Assembly: GCA_963829955.1 (NCBI GenBank)
Contig: CAWHKS010000010.1
Location: forward strand, 1 to 64,000
Direction of reading: 5' to 3'
Source of the DNA: DASTFY01 sp963829955
GTDB taxonomy: Bacteria > Actinomycetota > Acidimicrobiia > Acidimicrobiales > Ilumatobacteraceae
Length of the DNA stretch: 64,000 nucleotides
The notes under the pieces were generated by a model. That model made no database searches, was not told the DNA's origin, and was given only the letters and a program-made list of their open reading frames with translations. A program made the translations under genes and the position numbers. Below are positions 28,787 through 36,806 of the stretch, in pieces; the first letter of the stretch is position 1; each line of letters starts with the position of its first letter.

Positions 28787-29548
28787 ATGGCGCTGCGCAG
28801 GAAGAACACGGTCGACAGGACGGCGGTCGAGCTCGTGCGCGCCTGGGCCGCCGCAGCAGGTGGGGCGCCCGCCGGGATCAGCGAGCGCCTGCGTGACGCC
28901 GCAGAGGACCTGGCCGTGGCCGCAGATCGCCGCCCCGCCGACCTTCCGGGCGCGGTGAGGCGTTTCGGCTGGCAGGCCGGGGCCGACGGATGGCCCCTGG
29001 ACGAGATCGCCCGCTGGGTCGAGGCCCTGGCCAACAGCGGAGGCGGCTCCGCGAGAGCGCTCTTGACCTTCGACGCCGGCATGGAGCTCTCGGCTGGCTG
29101 GGCCGACGGCTACCTCCACGGCGCTGGCCAGGACGACTGCATCGACCCGACCAGCGGACTGGCGCGCATCGGCGTCCTCCAGCTCCGCCTGCAGCAGGTG
29201 TACGACCACTGCGCGTCGCTCGGCATCCAGCCCGACCTCGTCTACGCGCTGGTCGTGGTCGATGCCTCGCTGGACGAGCACCCGCCTCTCGAGCGCAACG
29301 CAGCCCGCGTCGCGCTGGCCGGTGAGACGCGGAAGCTCTTCGCGGCCGGCGAGACCGTCGCCATCCATGATGACCGCGTGCTCGTGCTGGCCAGCCGCAC
29401 ACCGCAGCTGGCGGACCGGGTGGCCATCCTCGGCGCGGCCCTGCACACGCACGGCCTGCTGCGCCACGATCCCGTCTCGGCCTGGGTGGAACGCCTGCCC
29501 GCCGACGCGGCCGACCTGCCCGCGTTCATCGACGACCTGACCGCCTGA
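28787..29548 (+). CDS. Hypothetical protein with degenerate GGDEF-like domain
   Basis: A 253-residue soluble protein. The last 140 residues follow the outline of a diguanylate cyclase fold: DPTSGLARIGVLQLRLQQVY is placed like the DxLTGLxNR helix, LVYALVVVDASLDEH like a beta strand with acidic loop, and AVALAG-type helix ending ETVAIHDDRVLVLA where GGDEF would be. The signature itself is absent (IHDDRV), so cyclase activity is not expected. The N-terminal 100 residues are helical. The assignment is my inference from pattern only. It follows the MBL-Rieske gene by 26 bases and may be co-transcribed. Confidence 0.7.
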   Translation: MALRRKNTVDRTAVELVRAWAAAAGGAPAGISERLRDAAEDLAVAADRRPADLPGAVRRFGWQAGADGWPLDEIARWVEALANSGGGSARALLTFDAGMELSAGWADGYLHGAGQDDCIDPTSGLARIGVLQLRLQQVYDHCASLGIQPDLVYALVVVDASLDEHPPLERNAARVALAGETRKLFAAGETVAIHDDRVLVLASRTPQLADRVAILGAALHTHGLLRHDPVSAWVERLPADAADLPAFIDDLTA

Positions 29549-29584
29549 GCGGGCCGGATCAAGCCCCGGGGCCGCGGCCTGGCG

Positions 29585-30542
29585 TCAGCTGTGGACCCAG
29601 ACGGGCATGCCGAGCGGCATGAGGTTGGCCGCCCAGATGAAGTCCATGGCCGGGGTGCTCACCCGGACGCAGCCGTGGCTGGCGGGGTAGTTCGGGATGT
29701 TGTTGGATCCGTGGACGGCGATGCCGCCCCGGAAGTACTTGGGCCGGTAGAGCTCACCGAGCTCGCCTTCCCACCATCCTTCGGCCCGCTCCCGGTTGAC
29801 CTGGTACAGCCCGTCGGGCGTCTGGGCGTCGCCCTTCAGGATTCGCCCCGGCTCCTTCTTGCTCGTCTCCGTGTACGCGTTGCCCGAGCCGGTCGACACG
29901 TTGAGGGTCCAGACCGCCTGGCCCCCGCGGATGATGTGCAGGACCTGCGCCGCCTTGTTGACCTCGATCAGATCGCCCTCCGTCGCATGCGGGCGGGCCT
30001 TGGAGGGCACGGTGTTGAGGGCATCGGCCGTCGCCTGGTCGACGCGGCCGCTCTTGTCGGAGACGTTGAAGTACTTCTGGAACGCCATGACAGCCTGGCT
30101 GGTGGCCAGCCCGTAGTGCCCATCGGCGGCGTCGACCCAGAAACCGAGCTGCAGCAGGCGGTTCTGGAGGTCCGCCACCCGCTCACCACTGTCTCCCTTG
30201 CGAAGCGTCTGGATCGGGAACATGGGCGGCGTCACCAGATAGGGATCCGGCGCGGCCGTCGTCGTCGTGGCGATGGTGGTCGACGTCGTGGGAGCGACCG
30301 TCTGTGGTGGTGGTGGTGGTCCGGGGGATGGTGCTCGGCACCGTCACTTCGATCGGCGTGGTCGGCGTGGTGCCGCTGGTGACGATGACCGGCTGCGAAT
30401 CCTGCTGCGGCTGCTGGAGCGTGACCGCGCCGCTGTTGGCGCAGCCGGCCACGAGGGCGACCAGGGAGACGCTGGCGAGCGCGGCAAGCACTCCGCGGCG
30501 CTGGTTCGGCTCGACGCTCAGCACGGGTCGCGCATCGCTCAC
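29585..30542 (-). CDS. L,D-transpeptidase lipoprotein with peptidoglycan-binding domain, apparent frameshift
   Basis: N-terminal frame: GTG 30542 (AGGAGG 11 bases upstream) encodes a lipoprotein signal, GVLAALASVSLVALVAGCAN, then a Ser/Thr/Pro linker. In the threonine-rich linker the frame breaks near 30298-30318, in a run of CCA triplets; one extra G explains it. The next frame gives more Thr/Pro linker, then a PG_binding_1 domain (LRKGDSGERVADLQNRLLQL, ATSQAVMAFQKYF) and a YkuD catalytic domain with NYPASHGCVRVS, whose cysteine is the nucleophile. It would make 3-3 crosslinks in peptidoglycan or anchor proteins to it, outside the membrane. Confidence 0.88.
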
Positions 30543-30584
30543 GATTCGGGTCACCTCCTGCCCTGCTCCGACCGCGTGCGAAGG

Positions 30585-31667
30585 TTATCCCGCCGGAACC
30601 GCGATTTCGCTACGCGACGCTGGGCCTTCCCGCCGAACGGCCCGCCGCTCCCGCCAGTCATGGAAGCGGTCGCTGATCTCCACGGCGAGGATGGCCAGCA
30701 ACCAGCCGGCCAGGAGGTCGATGAAGTAGTGCTCCCCGCCGTAGACCAGGGTGAAGGCCATGGCGAGGGGATAGAAGGCCAGGATCGCCTTCACCCAGCG
30801 GCGCCGGGTGCGCTTGAAGAAGAACCAACTGAACAGCATCGAGTAGCCCGCGTGCAGCGACGGCATGGCCGCCACAGGGTTGACCATGTGGGAGTTGTCC
30901 TTGCCGTGCACCCACAGCCGGTCGGCGAACGTGAGGTGCAGGAGCCGCAGCCCGCGGGTCCCTGGGCGAGCCAGATCGGGGATCAGGCCCTGGTCGGCGG
31001 CCATCCACGGCGGCGCCATCGGGTAGAGCCAGTAGCCGAGCAGCCCGAACACGGTCAGGAGCACCAAGGCGGTCATCCAACGGACGAAGCGCTCCCGGTT
31101 GCGGATGAAGAGCACCGCGGCCGTCGTGTAGACGACGAAGAAATGGCTCATGTAGGTGATGCCGGTGAGCGCTTCCCACCATTGGACCTGCTGGGGCACG
31201 TAGAAGCGGTCCTGCAGCACGTTGTTGGGCACCTTGCCGAGGAAGAGCGCCTTCTCGACGGTGATGGGCTGGGTGGTGGCAACGCTGCGACCGTTGTCGG
31301 CCTGGCCCCGGATGAGGTCGTAGGCCACCCACAGCAGGAAGAAGGGGACCCAGTAGAGGACGAGCTCGAGGATCCGTCGCCAGCCCGAGCCGATGACCAG
31401 GATGGCGACACCGAGGAACAGCCAGGGGAACAGGCGCTCTCGGTCGTAGAAGACGCCGTCGCGCTGGACGAAGTAGAAGGCGACGAGGTAGCCGCCGAAC
31501 AGCGCGCCCTTGACCGGATGCGCCTCGAGCCAACGGAACGGCGCGGTGACGATCCTGCCGACGCGCGACCCGAGAAGCGGTGCCGGCGGGACGACGGCGG
31601 GCGGCTCGGCGTCGATCGGCGAAGGCTGGTCGGCCTCGGGCTGGACCTGGATCGTCAGATCCGCCAT
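30585..31667 (-). CDS. PAP2 superfamily membrane phosphatase
   Basis: A 360-residue protein with about seven membrane helices. The phosphatase motifs are VAAMPSLHAGYSML (central PSLHAG motif) and YGGEHYFIDLLAGWLLA (GGxHxxxD motif), in the arrangement of the PAP2_3/AUR1-like group. It probably removes or transfers a phosphate or phospho-inositol group on a lipid. The ATG at 31667 lies 13 bases inside the end of gluQ, so the two are probably co-transcribed. Confidence 0.88.
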   Translation of the reverse strand: MADLTIQVQPEADQPSPIDAEPPAVVPPAPLLGSRVGRIVTAPFRWLEAHPVKGALFGGYLVAFYFVQRDGVFYDRERLFPWLFLGVAILVIGSGWRRILELVLYWVPFFLLWVAYDLIRGQADNGRSVATTQPITVEKALFLGKVPNNVLQDRFYVPQQVQWWEALTGITYMSHFFVVYTTAAVLFIRNRERFVRWMTALVLLTVFGLLGYWLYPMAPPWMAADQGLIPDLARPGTRGLRLLHLTFADRLWVHGKDNSHMVNPVAAMPSLHAGYSMLFSWFFFKRTRRRWVKAILAFYPLAMAFTLVYGGEHYFIDLLAGWLLAILAVEISDRFHDWRERRAVRREGPASRSEIAVPAG

Positions 31668-32554
31668 GGCGACCTCGGCAGGCGGTCGGGATCGAACCGA
31701 GGCACGAGCTCGCGGGCCGTGACGGCTTCGCCGAGCTCGGCCAGGCCGGCACTGGTTGCCAGCAGGGACAGTGTCTGCGCTGGGGAGGCGCCGACGGTGG
31801 CCCGCTCCCGCAACGTGACGGCGCCGTGGCGCTTGGCCAGGCGCGTTCCGTCCGGGCCGATCACCAAGGGGACGTGGGCGTACGTCGGCACCCGCAGCCC
31901 CAGGAGTTGCGCCAGGTGCGCTTGCCGGGGACTCGACGGCAGGAGGTCGTCGGCCCGCACGACCTCCTCGACCCCCGCCGCGGCGTCATCCACCACGACG
32001 GCCAGGTTGTAGGCGGGCACGCCGTCGTTGCGCCGGAGGACGACGTCGTCCACCGCGGACGCGTAGGTGCCGCGCAACCGGTCCTGCACGCGCACGACCT
32101 CGCCGGCGGACCGCAGCCGCGCCGCGGGGCGGCGGCCGGCCCGCTCGTGCCGCATCCGATCGGCTTCGGACAGGTTGCGGCACGTGCCGGGATAGGCGCC
32201 TTCGGGCATGTCGGTCCCGTGCGGTGCCGACGCGGCCTCGGCGATCTCGCGACGGGTGCAGTAGCACGGGTAGGTCAGGCCGGCATTGCCGAGCTCGGCG
32301 ATGGCCTGGTCATGGGCGTCGAACCGCTGCGACTGGTAGACGACGTCACCGTCCCAGTCCAGGCCGAGCGCGGCCAGATCCTCGAGCTGCCGCCGCCCGT
32401 GCTCCGGGCTGGAGTTGGCCTGGTCGAGGTCCTCCATCCGCACGACGAAACGGCTGCCGGCGGACCGCGCGAAGAGCCAGGCGAGGAGCGCGGTGCGCAG
32501 GTTGCCGAGGTGCAGGTCCCCCGTGGGGCTGGGCGCGAACCGTCCGATGGCCAT
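31655..32554 (-). CDS. gluQ: Glutamyl-Q tRNA(Asp) synthetase
   Basis: A 299-residue truncated glutamyl-tRNA synthetase. It has the HIGH-type motif FAPSPTGDLHLGNLR, the zinc-binding cysteines in CYCTRREIAEA and PGTCRN, and a KMSKS-like RLAKRHGAV, and ends before the anticodon-binding domain, as in GluQRS. It adds glutamate to queuosine at position 34 of tRNA-Asp. The ATG at 32554 is chosen because the conserved AIGRFAPSPTG starts there; longer upstream forms add unrelated sequence. Confidence 0.9.
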   Translation of the reverse strand: MAIGRFAPSPTGDLHLGNLRTALLAWLFARSAGSRFVVRMEDLDQANSSPEHGRRQLEDLAALGLDWDGDVVYQSQRFDAHDQAIAELGNAGLTYPCYCTRREIAEAASAPHGTDMPEGAYPGTCRNLSEADRMRHERAGRRPAARLRSAGEVVRVQDRLRGTYASAVDDVVLRRNDGVPAYNLAVVVDDAAAGVEEVVRADDLLPSSPRQAHLAQLLGLRVPTYAHVPLVIGPDGTRLAKRHGAVTLRERATVGASPAQTLSLLATSAGLAELGEAVTARELVPRFDPDRLPRSPWRI

Positions 32555-32655
32555 GGCGTCAACAGCATGGCCGACCAGCGACCAGCAGGTGACGCGGAGC
32601 CGACCGCCCGCCGCCTCCCGCTCCGCCCGCTCCTCCCGGCGAGGCATCCCTCAGT

Positions 32656-32704
32656 CTTCTGGCGCGAGATCGTTCCGACGTCCGCGACAAGTCCGCGCCA
32701 GAAG
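32656..32704. repeat. Hairpin repeat, copy 1 (upstream of DUF559 gene)
   Basis: An 11-base perfect inverted repeat, CTTCTGGCGCG and CGCGCCAGAAG, encloses a 27-base loop containing CCGACGTCCGCGACA. The same unit occurs about 1 kb away, directly after the stop codon of the gene in between. It lies 54 bases before the GTG of that gene. Confidence 0.6.
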
Positions 32705-32758
32705 CAAGAGAGAGCGGCTGGCTTTCCGATCGGTGAAGTCCCAGGTACTCCCTCTCTC

Positions 32759-33673
32759 GTGCGGATCGAACCCTCTCTTCGTCGCCTCGCCAACCGTCAG
32801 CACGGCTTGCTCACACTGACCCAGGCCCTCGACCTTGGCTGGAGCCGCGCCGCGTGGTACCGCGCCTGCGATGCTGGGCTGCTCGTGCCGATGGCACCGG
32901 CGGTGACTGCGCTCGTCGGCGCTCCACCGACCCCCGAGCAACGCATCCTCGCCGCCATCGTCGCCCAGCATCACCCGGCCAGCGCGTCCCACCGCTCCGC
33001 GGCCTACTTGTGGGGGGTTGACGTGCAGGGGACGGACCCGGTCGACATCACCGCGAGCAATCGGGTGTGCCGCCTCGTCCTACCGTGGGTGCGGACCCAC
33101 AACCCTCGCGATCTGGACGACCTGCGGCCCGTTCGTCGTCGAGGTATCCCAACAACGAATCCGTTGCGCGTGCTCCTAGATCTCGGCCAAGTCGCTCCCG
33201 ACAGCCTGCTTCCGGCGCTGGAGCACTTCGTGGTCGAGGGCCTCGTGACCACCGCGGCCGTACGAGGTGCGCTGGTCCGACACGCCCGCAAAGGCCGTCA
33301 CGGCATCACCGCGCTCCGAACTGCCTTCGACGCGTGGGCCATCGACGGAGTGCTGCCCGACAGCGAACTCGAACGGAGGATGAGCGCGCTGCTCCGCGCA
33401 CACGACCTTCCCCCGGCTGCGTTTCACCCTCGAATCCTGGGCCACGAGGTCGACTTCGCCTACTTGGAGGAGAAGGTCATCCTCGAGTGTGACGGATGGG
33501 CGAACCACGGCCTCGATCGCCGGCAGTTCGAGCGCGACCGCGCGCGGGACCAGACGCTGATCGCTGCGGGATGGGTGATCCTCCGCTTCACCTGTGCGCA
33601 GATCACCCGTCGGCCGACGTGGGTCGGGCAGTCGATCCGGCGAGTTCTGGAAGACCGCTCGACCGCCCGGTGA
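32759..33673 (+). CDS. AbiEi-like N-terminal domain and DUF559 endonuclease-like protein
   Basis: A 304-residue protein starting at GTG 32759. The N-terminal part, RLANRQHGLLTLTQALDLGW with WYRACDAGLL, is a winged-helix AbiEi-type antitoxin domain. The C-terminal part, HEVDFAYLEEKVILECDGWA with ERDRARDQTLIAAGW and ILRFT, is a DUF559/Vsr-like nuclease fold with a D-ExK-like centre (D and E in VDFAYLEEKVILE). This two-part design is common in Actinobacteria as orphan genes and is often grouped with type IV toxin-antitoxin or defence genes; no AbiEii toxin is adjacent. It is bracketed by two copies of a hairpin repeat. Confidence 0.82.
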   Translation: MRIEPSLRRLANRQHGLLTLTQALDLGWSRAAWYRACDAGLLVPMAPAVTALVGAPPTPEQRILAAIVAQHHPASASHRSAAYLWGVDVQGTDPVDITASNRVCRLVLPWVRTHNPRDLDDLRPVRRRGIPTTNPLRVLLDLGQVAPDSLLPALEHFVVEGLVTTAAVRGALVRHARKGRHGITALRTAFDAWAIDGVLPDSELERRMSALLRAHDLPPAAFHPRILGHEVDFAYLEEKVILECDGWANHGLDRRQFERDRARDQTLIAAGWVILRFTCAQITRRPTWVGQSIRRVLEDRSTAR

Positions 33674-33676
33674 ATC

Positions 33677-33725
33677 GTTCTGGCGCGAGAGCGTCCCGAC
33701 GTCCGCGACAGATCCGCGCCGGGAG
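33677..33725. repeat. Hairpin repeat, copy 2 (downstream of DUF559 gene)
   Basis: Matches copy 1 over 49 bases in the same orientation with a handful of changes; the core CGACGTCCGCGACA is identical. The right arm has diverged (CGCGCCGGGAG), so the hairpin is weaker. It begins three bases after the stop codon and lies in the convergent gap to the dioxygenase gene. Confidence 0.6.
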
Positions 33726-33753
33726 CCTCGGTCAGATCAGCGGTCGGGTCCGG

Positions 33754-35121
33754 TCAAAGGCCGAGCCACTGCTCGTAGAGCGCGTGGAAGTGGCGAACCT
33801 TGGTCTCCTGGTAGACGGCCATGGTCACGCCGGGCTTGTGGCGGCGCAACGTGTGCAGGCCCTTCTGCACCTTCGGCAGGTTGAAGCAGTCCTGGTTGAA
33901 GACCCGGGCCAGCAGGCCGAGCTCCGGCGCTTCGGTCCAGTCGTCGTCCACGCCCAGCCAATGGACGGGTGCGTCGGCCGGCCGGTCCTCGCCCTCGTCG
34001 TACGGCGAGAGGAACATGCACTCCATCACCGCCATCTCGTGCTCGTCCTGGTACGGCCGGAAGCGGTAGACGATGCGGTTGTACGCCCCCCACGGGTGGA
34101 AGTTCGGGAAGAGGGTGTAATAGAAGGAGTCGGTCAGCTCGGCGTCCGTGAGGTCGTCGGCCGCGGCGCCGAGGAACGGCTCCATCATTGCCCGGCCATT
34201 GAGCCCGGCCACTTGGCGGGCGGTCATGCCGTCCGGGATCACGACGTACGGGTCCATGTCGAGCCGGCGGTCGCTCATCGAGTCGAACATGTCCTGCTCT
34301 GTTGGCGTCCACTTCAGGTGCGGGCTCGGCGTGCCGTTGGGCGTGATGGCGCGGCTGAAGTTGCCCCACGTGTCGTACTGGCTGTTGGCGTCTCCGATCC
34401 CGGGGAGCAGCTGCGGGTGGGTGGCGACGACGTGGTAGGCCTCCATGAAGGCCTCCTGCACCGTCTTCCAGTTGGTCGGGAGGATGCGGGCGACGTGGGC
34501 CTGCTTGTACCGCTTCTCCAGCGGCCACCGCTCGAAGTGCTTCGGGAGATCGCCGAGGAAGGAGTCGAACGGCTCCGCCTTCGGGTCCATGTTGATGAAG
34601 ACGAAACCACCCCAGGTGCCGACCTTCACCTCGGGGAGGCGGAACTCGTCGGGGACGACCTGCGGAAAGTCCCACTGGCAGGGCACGTGCTTCAAGGACC
34701 CGTCCAGGTTCCAGGCGTAGCCGTGGAACGGGCAGCGCAGGTCGGTGACCGGGCCCGGGACCTCCCGGAGCTGGCGGCCGCGGTGGAGGCAGGCGTTGTA
34801 GAAGGCCTTGATCTCCGTGGGACTCGTCCGCACGAGAAGGAGCGAGATGTCGGTGATGTCGTACACCTGCGTGTCGCCGACCTCGGCCAGCTCGCTCTCC
34901 CGGCAGGCCATCTGCCACACCTTCGTCCAGAGCCGCTCCTTCTCCAGCTCGTGGATCTCCCGGGCGATGTAGCGGTCGACCGGCTTGTCGTCCTGACCGA
35001 AGGATTCCGAGGACTGCCACCGCAGCACGTCCGGAACCGGGCGGCTATCGGTGTCGAGCAGCTCCTGATAGCTCAGCCCGGGTGAACGGGCGCGACCGGC
35101 GGTGTCCGCGGTGAGCGTCAT
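33754..35121 (-). CDS. Aromatic ring-hydroxylating (Rieske) dioxygenase, alpha subunit
   Basis: A 455-residue terminal oxygenase subunit. The Rieske motif is CLHRGRQL with CPFHGYAWNLDG; the mononuclear iron site is in NWKTVQEAFMEAYHVVATHP (the two histidines), with a later acidic ligand expected in the D-rich C-terminal half. ATG 35121 has AGGAGG six bases upstream. Such enzymes add oxygen to aromatic or alicyclic rings and need a reductase, not seen beside it. It overlaps the small upstream gene by four bases (ATGA), so the two are coupled. Substrate is not predictable; steroids, terpenoids and aromatics are all possible. Confidence 0.92.
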   Translation of the reverse strand: MTLTADTAGRARSPGLSYQELLDTDSRPVPDVLRWQSSESFGQDDKPVDRYIAREIHELEKERLWTKVWQMACRESELAEVGDTQVYDITDISLLLVRTSPTEIKAFYNACLHRGRQLREVPGPVTDLRCPFHGYAWNLDGSLKHVPCQWDFPQVVPDEFRLPEVKVGTWGGFVFINMDPKAEPFDSFLGDLPKHFERWPLEKRYKQAHVARILPTNWKTVQEAFMEAYHVVATHPQLLPGIGDANSQYDTWGNFSRAITPNGTPSPHLKWTPTEQDMFDSMSDRRLDMDPYVVIPDGMTARQVAGLNGRAMMEPFLGAAADDLTDAELTDSFYYTLFPNFHPWGAYNRIVYRFRPYQDEHEMAVMECMFLSPYDEGEDRPADAPVHWLGVDDDWTEAPELGLLARVFNQDCFNLPKVQKGLHTLRRHKPGVTMAVYQETKVRHFHALYEQWLGL

Positions 35122-35372
35122 TCGGCTCCTCCTGGTGTCCCGGGGGGATCGTCGCCGAACAGCGAGCCCTCGGCCATCTGCTGATGCCGTGACGGGAGCT
35201 GCACCCCGCCGATCCAACCGCACAGCTGCGGGTCCGCGGTCTTGATGTCGCCGTCGAGGTAGTGGCCCTGCTTCGTGAAGCGGCCGGTCCGCCCGTCCTT
35301 CTCGAGCACGATCGTGCCGTCGTCGGCGATGTCGTAGATGACGCCGCTCAGCGGATGCCGCATCTTCGGCAT
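35118..35372 (-). CDS. Small conserved protein coupled to Rieske oxygenase
   Basis: An 84-residue soluble protein starting at ATG 35372 with GAGAGG seven bases upstream. The sequence is compact, with beta-rich HPLSGVIYDIADDGTIVLEK and TGRFTKQGHYLDGDI. No cysteine pattern for a ferredoxin. I do not recognise the family; the ATGA overlap with the oxygenase gene implies a stoichiometric or accessory role with that enzyme (inference). Confidence 0.75.
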   Translation of the reverse strand: MPKMRHPLSGVIYDIADDGTIVLEKDGRTGRFTKQGHYLDGDIKTADPQLCGWIGGVQLPSRHQQMAEGSLFGDDPPGTPGGAE

Positions 35373-35414
35373 GGCGTGCCTCTCGTCCCAGGGCTCTCGC
35401 AGACCGTTATTGAT

Positions 35415-35431
35415 CGAGAGGTTAGTTCTCG
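35415..35431. promoter_or_regulatory. Inverted repeat in the dioxygenase/SDR divergent promoter
   Basis: CGAGA and TCTCG arms with a 7-base spacer, GGTTAGT. It lies 22 bases before the SDR -10 box TAGGGT (35453-35458), i.e. at the -35 region, and 43 bases upstream of the small gene on the other strand. Candidate operator; arms are short. Confidence 0.4.
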
Positions 35432-35464
35432 GTCGCGGCGGCTGCGCCACCGTAGGGTGCGTTC

Positions 35465-36301
35465 ATGGGGTTGCGACTGGACGGCAAGGTGTGCGTGGTG
35501 ACCGGCGCTGGCAACGGCATCGGCCGGGCGTGTGCCCTGCGGTTCGCCGAGGAGGGGGGCGCGGTGGTCGCCGCTGACCTGCTCGACCAGCAGGGTCAGG
35601 CAGTGGCCGACGAGATCACGGCCGCCGGTGGGCGGGCCACCTTCGTCCACCTGGACGCGGCCAGCGCGGACGACAACGAGACCGTCGCCGCGACCGCCGA
35701 GACGACCTATGGCGGCATCGACGTGCTGGTGACCGCGGCGGGGATCAGCCACGCGGCCTACCGCTCAGGCGATCTCGACGCCGACGCCAAGCTCTACCTG
35801 CGCCGCCTGGAGTACGTCGATCGGCCGGGCTGGGACGTCATCGAGGCCGACATCGACGAGGTGCGCCGCGTCATCGACGTCAACCTCATCGGCACGCTCA
35901 TGGCCATCCAGGCCTGCGGCCAGCGCATGCTGAGCGCGGGGACGAAGGGCTCGATCATCACGATCGGCTCCATCGCCTCGAAGGTCCCCGATGCCGGGCC
36001 GTTCGCCTACGTGCTCTCGAAATCGGCCGTGTGGATGCTGACGAAGAAGGCGGCCAGGATGCTGGCGCCGGCCGGCATACGCGTGAACGCCATCGGCCCC
36101 GGGTTCATCGAGACGAACATGACGGCGGTCATCGAACTTGCACCCGACGAGATGCGCCAGCAGGTCCTCTCGGCCATCCCGATGGGCCGGAGGGGCACGC
36201 CGGACGAGATCGCCAGCGCGGCCCTCTTCCTGGCCACCGACGAATCGTCGTACTTCACGGGGGAGATGCTCCACCCGGACGGCGGCCTCTTCACGGACTG
36301 A
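35465..36301 (+). CDS. SDR family oxidoreductase
   Basis: A 278-residue short-chain dehydrogenase with TGAGNGIG at residues 12-19, TAAGISH in place of NNAG, an active-site serine in TIGSIASK and the YVLSKSA catalytic Tyr-Lys. Compared with the first SDR in this window there is an insertion of about 18 residues after the AAG motif (DADAKLYLRRLEYVDRPGW). It faces the dioxygenase operon divergently, so it may act on a diol or alcohol made by that enzyme. TAGGGT lies six bases before the ATG (leaderless). Confidence 0.92.
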   Translation: MGLRLDGKVCVVTGAGNGIGRACALRFAEEGGAVVAADLLDQQGQAVADEITAAGGRATFVHLDAASADDNETVAATAETTYGGIDVLVTAAGISHAAYRSGDLDADAKLYLRRLEYVDRPGWDVIEADIDEVRRVIDVNLIGTLMAIQACGQRMLSAGTKGSIITIGSIASKVPDAGPFAYVLSKSAVWMLTKKAARMLAPAGIRVNAIGPGFIETNMTAVIELAPDEMRQQVLSAIPMGRRGTPDEIASAALFLATDESSYFTGEMLHPDGGLFTD

Positions 36302-36387
36302 CGGGCCGGAGGGGGACCCGCGGCCACGGCGATACTGTCTGCCGGCGGGCGCGCGGCCCTCGTGCCGCCGGTCGAGAGGAGCGCAGC

Positions 36388-36792
36388 ATGACGGACGGGC
36401 TGACCCGCAAGGGACTGGCAGAGGCCGCGGCGCAGGCGCAGAAGTTGAGCCAGGACCGCCGCCTGCGGGGCGCGGTGGCCGGGCTGTTCCAGGGCGACGA
36501 GAGGGCGGTGGAGACCGCGCTCACCGCGCCACGCGAGTTCCTCGCCGGGGCTGGGGTGAATCTGCCGGACCATCTGGAGGTCGTGATCTTCCGCGGTCGG
36601 CACGAGATCCCGCCGGTGTTCGGCAAGTTCGGACCCGACTTCGAGTTCTTCTCGATCCGCCAGTTCGACTGCCACACCTACTGGCTGCCGAAGGTGGACG
36701 AGGAAGGCAAGATCGTCGGCTACGAGGAGCAGGAGTTCTGCTGGGGCTTCGAGATCACGCCGAAGTTCCTGCCCGGCGGCCCCATCTCCTAG
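36388..36792 (+). CDS. Hypothetical protein, NHLP-like N-terminal half
   Basis: A 134-residue soluble protein; ATG 36388 with GAGAGGAG seven bases upstream. The first 70 residues, ending PREFLAGAGVNLPDHLEVVI, follow the outline of the nitrile hydratase leader-peptide (NHLP) or nitrile hydratase alpha-like fold, where a helix plus GxxLP turn leads into a short strand. The rest (SIRQFDCHTYWLPKV, EEQEFCWGFEI) has two cysteines and many aromatics. No nitrile hydratase metal motif and no RiPP maturase nearby. The resemblance is a weak inference. It follows the SDR by 86 bases. Confidence 0.65.
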   Translation: MTDGLTRKGLAEAAAQAQKLSQDRRLRGAVAGLFQGDERAVETALTAPREFLAGAGVNLPDHLEVVIFRGRHEIPPVFGKFGPDFEFFSIRQFDCHTYWLPKVDEEGKIVGYEEQEFCWGFEITPKFLPGGPIS

Positions 36793-36806
36793 CCGCTCAC
36801 CGGGAG

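Noticed and set aside
32656..32704. Intrinsic terminator
   Set aside because: The 27-base loop is too long, there is no T-tract, and the unit recurs beyond the next gene.
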